A stretch of 64,000 nucleotides of DNA from an uncultured Eubacteriales bacterium (GCA_902775345.1 CACYLW010000008.1:1-64000), one strand, 5' to 3'; counted from the stretch's first letter, positions 35,940 through 46,107 are shown. Numbers and translations are program-made. Notes: generated by a model not told the origin, from the letters alone.

Positions 35940-37952
35940 TCACTTCTGATCTTTTTCATCTGTTTCGAAGCTTACGACTTCGCGGTCGTCAGGCATCGCT
36001 GCGGCATTGAGCTTCTGGAGTTCTTCTCTCATCAGTCTCTTTTCCTCTTCTTCGATGCGTCTGGATTCCTCAGCTTCTTTCTTATTCTTACGGGCGATCT
36101 CTTTGTTCTCGCTTTCGATTTCCTGCCTTATAGTCTCAGGATCAGCCTCGCCCGTGAAGAGTCTCTCAAACTGCTCTCCGTCGAGTGTCTCTACGAGCAG
36201 CAGCGCCTGAGCAACTCTCTCGAAGGCAGCATCGTTGTCCTGAAGTATCTTCTTTGTGTCAGCATAGCACTGGGTAAGCAGGGCTCTGATCTCGTGATCG
36301 ACTTCCGAGGCCACTTCTTCAGAGTAATTCTGACGTGTCGAGAAATCCCTTCCGAGGAATACCTCATCGCTCGAGCTGAACGATACAGGACCGAGTTTCT
36401 CACTGAATCCGTACTTGGTGATCATCTGACGCGCTATGCCTGTAGCACGCTCGAGGTCGTTGCTGGCTCCCGTCGAGATGTCGTCGAGTTTGAGCTCTTC
36501 AGCGACCCTTCCTCCAAGCAGATGCTTTATGTTGTCTATCATGTGACCTTTCGTCTCGAAGAACCTGTCTTCTTCAGGCAGCCACATCGTAAAGCCTCCT
36601 GCCATTCCTCTCGGGATGATGGTTATCTGATGCACCGGATCCGAACCAGGTGTGGCACGCATCACGATCGCATGTCCGGCTTCGTGATAAGCTGTAAGCT
36701 TCTTCTCCGCGTCTGAGATGACTCTGGACTTTTTCTGAGGTCCGGCCATTACCTTGGTGGTCGCCTCCTCGATCTCGTCCATCCTTATCTTTGTTCCGTT
36801 TCTTCTGGCGGTCAGAAGAGCTGCCTCATTTATGAGGTTCTCGATATCTGCCGGCGAGAAGCCCGGTGTCCTCTTTGCGAGGATCTCAGGAGAAACGTCA
36901 TCGTCAAGCGGCTTGTTCTTCGTATAAAGTCTGAAGATCTCCTCCCTGGCCTTGATGTCAGGCATTCCGATGACGATCTGTCTGTCGAATCTGCCCGGTC
37001 TCAGCAGAGCCGGGTCGAGTACGTCAGGCCTGTTTGTAGCAGCCAGGATGATGATGCCGAGGTTTCCGTCGAATCCGTCCATCTCAACGAGGAGCTGGTT
37101 AAGGGTCTGCTCTCTTTCATCATTGCCGCCTCCGAGGCCGGCGCCTCTGCGTCTTCCTACTGCGTCTATCTCGTCGATGAACACTATGCAAGGAGCGTTC
37201 TTTTTAGCTTCATTAAAGAGGTCTCTTACTCTGGAAGCTCCTACACCTACGAACATCTCAACAAAGTCAGAGCCCGAGATGGTAAAGAACGGCACTCCTG
37301 CCTCTCCGGCGGTAGCACGTGAAATGTAAGTCTTTCCGGTACCCGGAGATCCGACGAGCAGAACGCCCTTAGGGATGCGTGCTCCAAGTTTGGTGTATTT
37401 GCCCGGGTTGCGCAGGAAGTCCACGATCTCAGAAAGTTCGACCTTCTCCTCTTCAAGTCCGGCAACGTCCTTGAACGTGATCGACTTTGAGTCGCTCTTG
37501 TAAAGCCTTGCCCTGTTTTTTCCGAACTGGAAGGCCTGCTTGTTGCCTCCCTGGCTCATCATGAAATAGAACAGGAAGCCCATAGCCACGACCATGAGCA
37601 GCGTCGGCAGAATGTTCAGCAGAGTGTATTCGCTCTTAGGCGGTTCACTCTCGAGCTCGATCTTGTGATCCTCGAGCATCGGATTGATGGTCTTCTCTTC
37701 AAGCCAGCTGATCTCAAGCAGTGAAGGCGCGTAGGTAACCTCCTGGGTACCGTCCTTCTTTTCACCTGTGAGCTTTCTGTCTGTAATGTTGATAGTCTCG
37801 AAATCCCCTTTTTCGAGATGCGTCGCAAACTGTGAAAACTTGACCTCTTTAACGTCGGCACTGCCCGCCATGCCTCTTATCATCATGGACATGCTGAGCA
37901 CTACTGCAAAGATGATCAGGTATGTTCCTATACTGCGTCCGATATTTCTCAA
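35940..37952 (-). CDS. ftsH: ATP-dependent membrane metalloprotease FtsH
   Basis: The 670-aa protein has two N-terminal helices (about 7-25 and 112-133), an AAA module with Walker [18 protein letters not shown] and second-region-of-homology [17 protein letters not shown], and the zinc site H-E-A-G-H. Its charged tail is rich in Glu and Lys. The start is TTG at 37952 with AAAGGA upstream. It degrades membrane and regulatory proteins. It follows tilS; the hpt gene often found between them is absent. Confidence 0.97.
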   Translation of the reverse strand: MRNIGRSIGTYLIIFAVVLSMSMMIRGMAGSADVKEVKFSQFATHLEKGDFETINITDRKLTGEKKDGTQEVTYAPSLLEISWLEEKTINPMLEDHKIELESEPPKSEYTLLNILPTLLMVVAMGFLFYFMMSQGGNKQAFQFGKNRARLYKSDSKSITFKDVAGLEEEKVELSEIVDFLRNPGKYTKLGARIPKGVLLVGSPGTGKTYISRATAGEAGVPFFTISGSDFVEMFVGVGASRVRDLFNEAKKNAPCIVFIDEIDAVGRRRGAGLGGGNDEREQTLNQLLVEMDGFDGNLGIIILAATNRPDVLDPALLRPGRFDRQIVIGMPDIKAREEIFRLYTKNKPLDDDVSPEILAKRTPGFSPADIENLINEAALLTARRNGTKIRMDEIEEATTKVMAGPQKKSRVISDAEKKLTAYHEAGHAIVMRATPGSDPVHQITIIPRGMAGGFTMWLPEEDRFFETKGHMIDNIKHLLGGRVAEELKLDDISTGASNDLERATGIARQMITKYGFSEKLGPVSFSSSDEVFLGRDFSTRQNYSEEVASEVDHEIRALLTQCYADTKKILQDNDAAFERVAQALLLVETLDGEQFERLFTGEADPETIRQEIESENKEIARKNKKEAEESRRIEEEEKRLMREELQKLNAAAMPDDREVVSFETDEKDQK

Positions 37953-38027
37953 TTCGTATTTTCCTTTCTCTATCTAAAAAGCGGCACTAAAAAAGCCTCT
38001 GATTTTGTGTCCCGAGCACAAATTTTA

Positions 38028-39455
38028 TCATATAGTCTCGTCAAGTTCAATCAAAAGAACTCTCTTCGTCGTGTCCGTTATATGAAATTTTGGTGAAAAC
38101 CTGCCCTTTGTCTTCTCCTGCTCGCCCGCGAAGTATTCGCTAGGGAGCACCCAGAGCACCTCGCTGCCGATGCATGCCATCAGTATGCTGTCTCTTGCAG
38201 TCTTCCTTACTTTCGAGTCCACAAGCAGATCCTGTATCTTTTTGCTGCCCTTTTTCATAGGCAGATAGTCGCCCTCGCGCCTCGTGCGGAGTTCTATCTC
38301 GCCTATCCTTCCGGGATATTCCTCGTTGAACGCGTCGAAGTCGAATGCCGCATAGGGAACATCCTCATCAGGGATGAAGTCCTTGGCCATGATCACCCTC
38401 GGGTAGATGGCTATGCTTTCGTCAGGCTTTATGAGTTCCTCTTCTGCGGAAAAGATTATCCTGTCATATTCCCTGCGAGCTCTTATCCCGTATGGCAGGT
38501 CGATCCCTGCAGACGGATGGTCGCTGTATATAAGGCCGGTGATCGCGGACACGTTTTCAAAAGTCGCGCAGTCCTCAAGCCTCAGAAGCTCAAAGATCAT
38601 GCTGACAATGCGGCTGTTTATCGAAGGCGGGTTGTCCTTTAGCTTTTTGATGTTGAGAACAACCTCTTCCTTTTCTCCGCTGATCTCTACGCTGTCGAAG
38701 TAATCGCTCATGGCGATCTCCTTAAGGAGCGCATCGTCCATGTATGCAAGTCCCGCGTAACGCCTCAGATTGTCCTTGATCTTAGGGTTGAAGTTCTTCT
38801 CCAGATAAGGGATCAGCTCGTTTCTGATCCTATTGCGCGTATATGTGTTCTCGTCGTTCGACTTGTCGATATTTGGCCTGAGCTTGTTCTCCCTGATATA
38901 TGCTTCGATGTCAGCGCGCTCAACATTCAGAAGAGGCCGCACTATGAGATAGCCGCCTTCAGACATCCTTACAGAAGGTATACCGGCCAGGCCGTGCGGA
39001 CCTGTACCGCGGATAAGCCTGAAGAGAACTGTCTCGGCCTGATCGTCCGCATTATGAGCAAGGGCTATGACGATCTTATCTGATGGAACGCCGCTTTCCT
39101 CAAGCTCGGCAGCCACCTCATCGAATATCTGGTATCTGATCTGCCTGCCCGCTTCCTCGACGGAAATGCCGAGCTCTCCGGCAACGTCCTTGCACGAAGC
39201 TTCATAGATCCTGAGTTCGAGATCCATGCGCTCGCAGATGTCCTCAAGGTGCCGGCTTTCTTCGTAAGCCTCCGGTCTCAGCATGTGATTTACATGCACA
39301 GGAACAAGGACCAGATCGTACATGTCCGCAATGCTGCTTAGAGCATGCAGCAGGCACAGTGAATCAGGTCCGCCGGAGACGCCGAGTATGACCGCCGATG
39401 CCGGCGGGATGAGGTCGTTGTCTATGATAGTGTCAATAATATGATTTCGTTTCAT
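38028..39455 (-). CDS. tilS: tRNA(Ile)-lysidine synthetase
   Basis: TilS converts C34 to lysidine in the AUA-reading tRNA-Ile. The 475-aa protein has the PP-loop L-G-V-S-G-G-P-D-S-L (about residues 24-33), H-V-N-H and A-H-N-A-D-D-Q-A-E-T, followed by the TilS middle and C-terminal domains. It starts 7 bases after the tatD stop. Confidence 0.95.
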   Translation of the reverse strand: MKRNHIIDTIIDNDLIPPASAVILGVSGGPDSLCLLHALSSIADMYDLVLVPVHVNHMLRPEAYEESRHLEDICERMDLELRIYEASCKDVAGELGISVEEAGRQIRYQIFDEVAAELEESGVPSDKIVIALAHNADDQAETVLFRLIRGTGPHGLAGIPSVRMSEGGYLIVRPLLNVERADIEAYIRENKLRPNIDKSNDENTYTRNRIRNELIPYLEKNFNPKIKDNLRRYAGLAYMDDALLKEIAMSDYFDSVEISGEKEEVVLNIKKLKDNPPSINSRIVSMIFELLRLEDCATFENVSAITGLIYSDHPSAGIDLPYGIRARREYDRIIFSAEEELIKPDESIAIYPRVIMAKDFIPDEDVPYAAFDFDAFNEEYPGRIGEIELRTRREGDYLPMKKGSKKIQDLLVDSKVRKTARDSILMACIGSEVLWVLPSEYFAGEQEKTKGRFSPKFHITDTTKRVLLIELDETI

Positions 39456-39462
39456 GATGATC

Positions 39463-40290
39463 TTATCTGATGCCGAAAAAGCGCCTGCCGTTTTCGGTCA
39501 GTATCTTCGCAGCCTCTTCATATTCGAGGCCTTTCAGTAACGCCATGCGGCGCACGATATGTTCTATGTAAGGCGATTTATTCGGTCTGCCGCGTAAAGG
39601 CACCGGCGCCATGTACGGCGCGTCTGTCTCTGACATGAGGTATTCGACCGGTACCTGCCTGACTACTTCGGCTGCCTTTTTGCCGTTCTTGAATGTTACC
39701 GGCCCTCCGAGCGACATGGTCGCGCCCAGCTTTACGTATTCGAACGCCAGCTCCGGCGAGCCCGAGAAGCAGTGCATCTGTACACGAGGGTCAGGCACTT
39801 CCTTTCCGTTGACCACTCTCGGCGGGAACCATGTCTTTCTCTCGTCAGAGAAAGCCCCCTCCTCCTTCAGGATGTCCATGGTCAGCTGATGGGCGTCGCG
39901 GGAATGTATCATGATCGGCATCCTAAGCTCATTAGCCAGCCTTATCTGCTTCCTGAAGAGCTCCTGCTGTTCCTCTCTGTCATCTGTGCCGTAATAGAAA
40001 TCGAGTCCGATCTCTCCGATCGCCACAGCCTTAGGGTGAGCAGCGAGCTTTTTTATTTCCGCTATGTCAGCGTCAGTGTATGTCGACGCGTGATCCGGAT
40101 GGATCCCCACTGCGGCATAGCACCACGGATAATCATCCGCGTCCTTCAGCGCCTGTACCGCGGAATCAACACAGTCCGCCACGTCAATTATATAGGAAAC
40201 ATCAGAAGCCTCTATTTCAGAAGCCAGTTCGCGTCTTTCCTCTTCTGTATACTTTTCAAAATTCAGATGTGTGTGTGCGTCAAACAGCAT
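39463..40290 (-). CDS. tatD: TatD-family metal-dependent deoxyribonuclease
   Basis: The start at 40290 is preferred because CAGGAAA is correctly placed and the H-T-H metal motif (D-A-H-T-H) then lies at residues 4-8. The 275-aa TIM-barrel hydrolase also has G-E-I-G-L-D-F-Y, M-I-H-S-R-D-A, M-H-C-F-S-G and S-E-T-D-A-P-Y. It follows metG in the common metG-tatD pairing. Confidence 0.93.
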   Translation of the reverse strand: MLFDAHTHLNFEKYTEEERRELASEIEASDVSYIIDVADCVDSAVQALKDADDYPWCYAAVGIHPDHASTYTDADIAEIKKLAAHPKAVAIGEIGLDFYYGTDDREEQQELFRKQIRLANELRMPIMIHSRDAHQLTMDILKEEGAFSDERKTWFPPRVVNGKEVPDPRVQMHCFSGSPELAFEYVKLGATMSLGGPVTFKNGKKAAEVVRQVPVEYLMSETDAPYMAPVPLRGRPNKSPYIEHIVRRMALLKGLEYEEAAKILTENGRRFFGIR

Positions 40291-40389
40291 TGTATTTCCT
40301 GAATAAACCGGAAAAGTGTACAAAAAGTCATTTCTCTGATTTCATGTACACTTTTCTTTGATCTCCGTTTTTAATTATTTTCTGTGTCC

Positions 40390-41979
40390 CTATGCCCTGG
40401 CTGCTCCGCCGAGTGCGTAGAGTTCTTCGAGTTCCTTGTCGATGTCAAGTCTCGGGAAGAGCATGTCGCCCTTGTGAGTTTCGGCGCCTTCCATCTGATA
40501 GAACTCGAAAGCGTCTTCCCATACCGCAGGCTTGTCAGCGATTCCGAGCTGATCTCTCATGCGCTCTGATGTGGTGTGCATGAACGGCACGATCAGTATC
40601 GAAACGATCCTGAGGACCTCTGCGAGGTTTCTCATTACGGTATCGAGTTCAGCCTTCTTCGACTCATCCTTGGCAAGCACCCAAGGTGTCTTTTCGTCGA
40701 TGTACTTATTGGCACGTCTTATGAGGACCCATATCTCCTCAAGAGCCATGTTGAACTGGAACTGATCCATCTTCTCAGACACTCTGTCAGCTGTCGAGGT
40801 CGCAAGTGCTATGAGTTCGTCATCGATCTCATCTCTTGTTGCTGCCGCAGGAACTGTTCCGCCGCAGTACTTCTTTATCATGCTGACCGTTCTTGAGAGC
40901 AGGTTGCCCAGGTCATTTGCCAGGTCGAAGTTCATTCTCTTCAGCATCACCTCATTTGTGAAGATGCCGTCCTGTCCGAATGTGTACTCGCGGAGCAGGA
41001 AATATTTGAGGGCGTCGATGCCGTAACGGTCGATCAGCACTACAGGATCGATAACGTCCTGCCCTTTTGCAGCCTTTGACTTTGACACTTTCTCGCCGCC
41101 GAGCAGCAGCCATCCGTGTCCCCTTACCTGCTTAGGAATAGGCAGATCAGCGCTCATGAGCATTGCAGGCCATATAAGCGAGTGGAATCTTACGATCTCC
41201 TTGCCGACAAGGTGGCAGTCACAAGGCCAGTACTTGTTGAACTTCTCGCAGTCATCCGGTCCGCCGAGAGCCGTTACATAGTTCGAAAGCGCGTCGACCC
41301 ATACATACATTACATGCTTCGGATCGTTAGGCACAGGGATTCCCCAGTCGAACGATGAACGGGACACGCAGAGGTCTTCCATGCCCTGCTCTACAAAGGC
41401 TACCATCTCATTACGTCTCGTCTCAGGCACCAGGAAGTCAGGATTTTCCCTGAACTCCTCAAGAAGTCTGTCGGCATACTTTGACATTCTGAAGAAATAG
41501 GCCGGCTCACTGGCCTTTGTGACAGGCCTGCCGCAGTCAGGGCAGCAGCCGTTCACGAGCTGTGACTCAGTCCAGAATGCCTCGCATTCCTTGCAGTAAA
41601 GACCTTCATATGCTCCGAGATAGATGTCGCCCTTGTCGTACATCCTCTGCCAGATCTTCTGTACTCTTTCCATGTGTCTTGGCTCTGTGGTCCTGATGAA
41701 GTCATCATAGGAGATCTCCATGGTTGCCCACAGATCCTTTATGCCCGCAACGATCTCATCGACGTATTCCTGAGGAGTAACGCCTTTTTCGATCGCCTTT
41801 GTCTGGATCTTCTGTCCGTGCTCGTCAGTACCCGTCAGGAACATGACGTCGTAGCCCTGCAGCCTCTTGAACCTCGCCATTGCGTCTGCCATGACAGTGC
41901 AGTAAGTATGTCCGATGTGCAGGTTTGAACTCGGATAGTAGATCGGTGTTGAGATGTAATAAGTTCCTTTGTTCTCCAT
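40390..41979 (-). CDS. metG: Methionyl-tRNA synthetase
   Basis: MetRS charges tRNA-Met. The 529-aa protein has H-I-G-H (about residues 22-25), a zinc knuckle with C-K-E-C and C-C-P-D-C, and K-V-S-K-S as the KMSKS loop. It lacks the C-terminal EMAP-like tRNA-binding domain found in many 650-aa MetRS. GGAAGGA precedes the ATG. Confidence 0.96.
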   Translation of the reverse strand: MENKGTYYISTPIYYPSSNLHIGHTYCTVMADAMARFKRLQGYDVMFLTGTDEHGQKIQTKAIEKGVTPQEYVDEIVAGIKDLWATMEISYDDFIRTTEPRHMERVQKIWQRMYDKGDIYLGAYEGLYCKECEAFWTESQLVNGCCPDCGRPVTKASEPAYFFRMSKYADRLLEEFRENPDFLVPETRRNEMVAFVEQGMEDLCVSRSSFDWGIPVPNDPKHVMYVWVDALSNYVTALGGPDDCEKFNKYWPCDCHLVGKEIVRFHSLIWPAMLMSADLPIPKQVRGHGWLLLGGEKVSKSKAAKGQDVIDPVVLIDRYGIDALKYFLLREYTFGQDGIFTNEVMLKRMNFDLANDLGNLLSRTVSMIKKYCGGTVPAAATRDEIDDELIALATSTADRVSEKMDQFQFNMALEEIWVLIRRANKYIDEKTPWVLAKDESKKAELDTVMRNLAEVLRIVSILIVPFMHTTSERMRDQLGIADKPAVWEDAFEFYQMEGAETHKGDMLFPRLDIDKELEELYALGGAARA

Positions 41980-42008
41980 TGTCTTCCTTCCCGCTCGAAT
42001 GAGAGCTT

Positions 42009-42179
42009 CTAGTTGATGCCGTATTCCCTTTCGTCTATGCTCCAGTCGCCGGTCCCGGACTCACCTTCTGAAACGAATGAATCCACGAGCTTTGATGTAG
42101 CGACGGCGAGCGCCCAGATGGCTGCGCTTATTACAAGCGCTCCGAATACGGAAATCTCGATTTTTGTATTGGGTTTCAT
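42009..42179 (-). CDS. Small single-pass membrane protein
   Basis: The start at 42179 follows AAAGGAG. The 56-aa product is MKPNTKIE, then one hydrophobic helix (about residues 10-30) and a short acidic tail (D-E-R-E-Y-G-I-N). No family is recognised. It lies 29 bases before metG and is likely on the same transcript. Confidence 0.55.
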   Translation of the reverse strand: MKPNTKIEISVFGALVISAAIWALAVATSKLVDSFVSEGESGTGDWSIDEREYGIN

Positions 42180-42251
42180 AGTATACTCCTTTGCAGTCAC
42201 TTTCTGCAAACTAACATTACAATTATAGCAAACGGCGCGGACGATGTCATT

Positions 42252-42710
42252 CTATTTGTCTTCAGGCTCGCGGATCATCTCCGCGTACCCCAGCGTCGTA
42301 AAGCCGTTCTTTTTATAAGTCCTGATGGCACGCAGGTTGGTCTCTTCGACTTCAAGCCTGTGTACATGGTCAGGATATTTCTCCCTGACAAGATCAAACA
42401 GCATGTTTGAAAGGCCTTTGTTTCTGGCATCCTCTTCGATATACAGATCCTCGATCCATATGACAGGCCTGCCGTACTCCGTGCTGAAGCCGTGAGACAG
42501 CATCGAATAGCCGCAGACGCTGCCGTCCTCACGCGTGAATACGTACCCCGAGGCGAACGGACAGTCTGACACGCAGGTATCCACATCATTATTGAAGACC
42601 TCTTCCGAACCATTCGTGTGAACGGCTTCCGATGCGTAGAACCCCCGCATCATCCTGATCACTTCCGCTTTATCAGCAGCTTCCATTGGTCTTAATGAAT
42701 AATCACTCAT
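42252..42710 (-). CDS. GNAT-family N-acetyltransferase
   Basis: The 152-aa protein has the acetyl-CoA-binding motif A-R-N-K-G-L-S-N-M-L (about residues 95-104, a variant R-x-x-G-x-G/A) preceded by I-E-D-L-Y-I-E, and the C-terminal Y-K-K-N-G-F. The start has GGTGAA upstream. The substrate is unknown. It follows the nucleotidase remnant by 18 bases. Confidence 0.8.
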   Translation of the reverse strand: MSDYSLRPMEAADKAEVIRMMRGFYASEAVHTNGSEEVFNNDVDTCVSDCPFASGYVFTREDGSVCGYSMLSHGFSTEYGRPVIWIEDLYIEEDARNKGLSNMLFDLVREKYPDHVHRLEVEETNLRAIRTYKKNGFTTLGYAEMIREPEDK

Positions 42711-42728
42711 AACTTCACCGCTTCTTTC

Positions 42729-43133
42729 CTACTGGATGATACTGATCCTGCCCTGGCCGTAAGGGTCCGCATAGTCCGTGCCGACCTCGCCGCCAAGATC
42801 TTCTTTTATATAGTTTATAAGAACTTCGCTGTCCAGTCTCCCTGTCATGACAGCACTCTTTTTATCGTCAAACATCGTGAATCCGTCACCGTCATCAACA
42901 AGCAGCGTCTCATAGCCTTCTGATTCAAGATTCTCCCTGATGGCCTGCAGGCCTGCCAGGCCGAAGCCTTCCCTGACACCGCAGTGCATGTCGCTCGTAT
43001 AAAGTATCATGACTTTGCCGTTGCCCTGAGCCTGCTCCGGAGTGCCTTCCCCCGTGCCTCCGGTACTGCATCCTGCAAGCAACATCATAACTGATACTAT
43101 CAGTGCCAGGATCCTAAGTTTTTTATTATTCAT
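42729..43133 (-). pseudogene. 5'-nucleotidase/metallophosphatase lipoprotein with an internal deletion
   Basis: The start at 43133 follows GGGAGAGTGAGAG. Residues 1-25 are a lipoprotein signal ending L-L-A-G-C. Then I-L-Y-T-S-D-M-H-C-G-V is the first metal motif of bifunctional UshA-type 5'-nucleotidases, continuing to L-L-V-D-D-G-D. The next residues G-F-T-M-F and the ending Y-A-D-P-Y-G-Q-G-R-I belong to the far C-terminus of the same family. About 350-400 residues are missing between them, so the frame is intact but the enzyme is not functional. The remnant may still be exported. Confidence 0.7.
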
Positions 43134-43230
43134 ATCTCTCACTCTCCCAATAATACGCCCTGACTCCAAATCACTGTCGTTGCAAACATTGTATCACACT
43201 GTCCGCTCAATTATGTTATTATTAAATCCC

Positions 43231-43665
43231 ATGAGAAAGACTGACAGAAAAAAGATGAAAAGGCATGCATACACTGCCGCCCAGTGGACCTGGGGCCTGC
43301 CTCAGACCCTGATCGGAGCGGCTCTTTATGCTGCGCACCGTAAAGACGAGCATTTTGACTACAAGGGGGCCAGGGCTACCGCATGGGACAGGGACGAGGG
43401 AATATCTCTCGGAAAGTTCATTTTCGTACCGCGCAGAAACGGAAGATCCGAAGAAGGGCGTTTTCTGCTCGAGCACGAATACGGCCACTCGCTCCAGTCT
43501 CTCATACTCGGTCCCTTCTATCTTCTGGCGGTAGGAGCTCCGTCCATGCTCTGGAACAGGCTTCCGTATTTTAAGGGCAAAAGAAAACGAAGCGGAAAGT
43601 CTTATTATTCCGCTCCGTTTGAAAAAACAGCCAATATTCTTGCTGACAGGGTGTCGAAAAAATAG
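43231..43665 (+). CDS. Putative HExxH metalloprotein, small
   Basis: The 144-aa protein carries L-L-E-H-E-Y-G-H-S-L-Q-S (about residues 85-96), an H-E-x-x-H zinc motif, followed by a hydrophobic stretch (L-G-P-F-Y-L-L-A-V-G-A-P-S). The basic N-terminus and the Y-A-P-F-E-K-T-A-N-like end match small uncharacterised clostridial proteins. No Shine-Dalgarno precedes either ATG (43213 or 43231). A TATTAT box just upstream suggests a leaderless transcript. Peptidase activity is not shown. Confidence 0.65.
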   Translation: MRKTDRKKMKRHAYTAAQWTWGLPQTLIGAALYAAHRKDEHFDYKGARATAWDRDEGISLGKFIFVPRRNGRSEEGRFLLEHEYGHSLQSLILGPFYLLAVGAPSMLWNRLPYFKGKRKRSGKSYYSAPFEKTANILADRVSKK

Positions 43666-43690
43666 GTCCGGCACCTTTTTTAATTTCCGC

Positions 43691-44242
43691 TTATTTTGCC
43701 TTCTGAGCCTTTCCTATTTCAAGACCCATCCTGAACGCTTCCACGTTAGGTGCGATCAGTTTCTCTTTCTTGGCAAACTTGTGAGCTATGCCCTTTTCGA
43801 TGACTTCCGCCGGAACAGCATCGGTAGCGCCTACATATACACCGAGCATGATGACATTGAGTGCTCTCGGATTTCCGATGTCGATGGACATCTGGGTCAC
43901 AGGAGCCTCGATAATGTTGATGTCATCTCTGTCGACAGGATCCGTTACGATAGTGCTGTTGACGAACAGGTTCCCGCCTGGCTTGAGGTTGCCGATGAAC
44001 TTGTGCAGCGACGGTCCGTTCATAACCACGAGATCTTCGAGGCTGTAGCTTACAGGAGCTCCGATCGGATCATCAGAAATAACTACGTAGCAGTTTGCCG
44101 TGCCGCCTCTCATGGCAGCTCCGTATGAAGGGAAGAATGTGACGTTGAGGTCTGTTGCCTGAGAAGTTGCTTCTGCGAGGAGCTTACCCATTGTCATAAC
44201 TCCCTGTCCGCCGAATCCGGCGATCATAAGATTTCTTTCCAT
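43691..44242 (-). CDS. 2-oxoacid:ferredoxin oxidoreductase, gamma subunit
   Basis: The 183-aa protein is the POR_C/gamma domain with G-F-G-G-Q-G-V-M-T-M-G (about residues 8-18) and P-S-Y-G-A-A-M-R-G-G. It completes a four-subunit enzyme with the beta, alpha and delta genes upstream. It is last in the operon, 10 bases after beta. Confidence 0.9.
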   Translation of the reverse strand: MERNLMIAGFGGQGVMTMGKLLAEATSQATDLNVTFFPSYGAAMRGGTANCYVVISDDPIGAPVSYSLEDLVVMNGPSLHKFIGNLKPGGNLFVNSTIVTDPVDRDDINIIEAPVTQMSIDIGNPRALNVIMLGVYVGATDAVPAEVIEKGIAHKFAKKEKLIAPNVEAFRMGLEIGKAQKAK

Positions 44243-44252
44243 GGTTTACCTC

Positions 44253-45014
44253 CTATTGCTTCTTCTCTCCGCCATCCCTGAATACACCGAGAGGATATTC
44301 AGCAAACATCTTCTCTCTCAGGAAGTCGAGCGACTTCAGAGGATCAAGTCCCCAGTTTGTAGGGCACGATGTAACGATCTCAACGATCGAATAGCCCTTG
44401 CCCTCAAGCTGATACTTAAATGCCTTCTTGATGGCGTTTCTTGCCTTGATGACGTTCTGTGGTGTATCGCAGCTTACTCTCTCGATGTAATATGGAGCTG
44501 TCAGCTGGTTGATGATCTCGCTCATGTGCATCGGATATCCGTGCTCCTGAGGATCACGTCCGCCAGGTGTAGTCGTGGACTTCATGCCTACGAGTGTTGT
44601 AGGAGCCATCTGTCCGCCTGTCATTCCGTAAATACCGTTGTTTACGAAGATGACCGTGAAGTTCTCGCCTCTGTTGGCTGCCGAGAGCGTCTCAGCAAGT
44701 CCGATAGCAGCGAGGTCTCCGTCGCCCTGATATGTATAAACGAGCGAGTTCGGGGACGATCTCTTGATGCCTGTTGCTACGGCGCCTGCTCTGCCGTGAG
44801 CAGCGATGGTCTCATCACATGTCACGTAGAACTGTCCGAGTCCGCAGCATCCTACGCCCTCTACTCTTACGAGGTTGTCGAGCTGTCCGAGCTCTTCAGC
44901 GGCCTCGCCGATGATCTTGTGGATCGTGCTGTGCATGCAGCCCGGGCAGAATCCGGAAACCGCACCTTCTATGATACCTTTGGTCCTGGTATAGACTTTC
45001 TTTTCTTCAGCCAT
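44253..45014 (-). CDS. 2-oxoacid:ferredoxin oxidoreductase, beta (TPP) subunit
   Basis: The 253-aa TPP-binding subunit shows C-P-G-C near the N-terminus, G-x-G-C-C, A-H-G-R-A-G-A-V-A-T-G, Y-Q-G-D-G-D-L-A-A-I-G (the TPP/Mg motif) and N-N-x-I-Y-G-M-T-G-G-Q. It overlaps the alpha stop codon by one base. The C-P-T-N-W-G-L-D end matches the Vor/Kor class. Confidence 0.92.
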   Translation of the reverse strand: MAEEKKVYTRTKGIIEGAVSGFCPGCMHSTIHKIIGEAAEELGQLDNLVRVEGVGCCGLGQFYVTCDETIAAHGRAGAVATGIKRSSPNSLVYTYQGDGDLAAIGLAETLSAANRGENFTVIFVNNGIYGMTGGQMAPTTLVGMKSTTTPGGRDPQEHGYPMHMSEIINQLTAPYYIERVSCDTPQNVIKARNAIKKAFKYQLEGKGYSIVEIVTSCPTNWGLDPLKSLDFLREKMFAEYPLGVFRDGGEKKQ

Positions 45015-46093
45015 TACAGCACCTCCTTAATGAATTCTCTTGCGCCCTTCAGCACCTGATCGTTGGTCAGCAGCTGGCCTCCTGATCTCAGTACTTCGTG
45101 GATCGGGCATCTGCCCTGTACTGCAAAGTCAACATCCCATCTCATCTGGGCCGGGATCGACATCTCTACATCGATGATGCCCTTGACTCTGTCGAAGTCG
45201 AGGTTTCTGAACGAATCATACGGGAACGGCGAGATCGTGATCGGTCTGATCATGCCGGCCTTGATTCCCTCTTCGCGGAGCTGTCTGATGACTGCTCTTG
45301 AGATACGTGCACTGATGCCGTATGCAGCGAATACGATCTCTGCATCATCCATCATGAACTCTTCGACTCTGATGTCCTTGTCCCATGTCTCATACATTGC
45401 AGCAGCTTCGATATTTGCCTGTTCCTGGCCGTCACCTACCGAACCCGGTCTGCATGTTGCCTGCTGTCCGAGCGGATGTCCGATGATAGCTCTAGGAAGG
45501 AATTTTGCTCTGCACTCTGCGAGCTCTTCATCTGTCTTCATTGGCGGAAGAACTACAGGTTCCATCATTGTGCCCATAACGCCGTCTGTAAGAACCAGTA
45601 CCGGGTTCTGATCTCTCTCAGCAAGGTCATATGCCTCGTAGACCATGTCGACGCACTCCTGGACTGAGTCCGGAGCGAGTACGATCATTCTGAATCCGCC
45701 GTTGCCGGATGCCTTTGTTGCCTGCATGTAGTCCTGCTGTGCCGGCTGGATAGCTCCGATTCCCGGGCCGCCTCTCTGAACGTTAACGTATACCATCGGG
45801 ATACGCGCTGACGCACAGTATGACACGCCTTCACTGTAAAGGGAGATTCCGCATGACGAGGACGAGCTCATTGCTCTGATACCTGTCGAAGCAGCGCCGT
45901 ACAGCATGTTGACGGAAGCGACTTCGCTCTCGCCCTGTACGAATGTGCCGCCTACTTCAGGAAGCCTTCTTGCCATGTATTCAGGGATCTCATTCTGAGG
46001 AGTGATAGGGTAGCCTGCGAAGAAGCGGCATCCTGCTCTTACAGCAGCCTCTGCTATCGCTTCTGTTCCTTTCATGAATACTCTTTCTGCCAT
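45014..46093 (-). CDS. vorB: 2-oxoacid:ferredoxin oxidoreductase, alpha subunit (VorB-like)
   Basis: The start at 46093 follows AAGGAGA. The 359-aa protein has the pyrimidine-binding domain and domain II, with F-F-A-G-Y-P-I-T-P-Q-N-E and G-Y-S-type P-G-x-G segments (R-G-G-P-G-I-G-A-I-Q-P). Sequence and length fit 2-oxoisovalerate or 2-oxoglutarate:ferredoxin oxidoreductases; the choice of substrate (branched-chain 2-oxoacids or 2-oxoglutarate) is not settled. The enzyme makes acyl-CoA, CO2 and reduced ferredoxin. Confidence 0.88.
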   Translation of the reverse strand: MAERVFMKGTEAIAEAAVRAGCRFFAGYPITPQNEIPEYMARRLPEVGGTFVQGESEVASVNMLYGAASTGIRAMSSSSSCGISLYSEGVSYCASARIPMVYVNVQRGGPGIGAIQPAQQDYMQATKASGNGGFRMIVLAPDSVQECVDMVYEAYDLAERDQNPVLVLTDGVMGTMMEPVVLPPMKTDEELAECRAKFLPRAIIGHPLGQQATCRPGSVGDGQEQANIEAAAMYETWDKDIRVEEFMMDDAEIVFAAYGISARISRAVIRQLREEGIKAGMIRPITISPFPYDSFRNLDFDRVKGIIDVEMSIPAQMRWDVDFAVQGRCPIHEVLRSGGQLLTNDQVLKGAREFIKEVL

Positions 46094-46107
46094 ATCGATC
46101 TCCTTTC

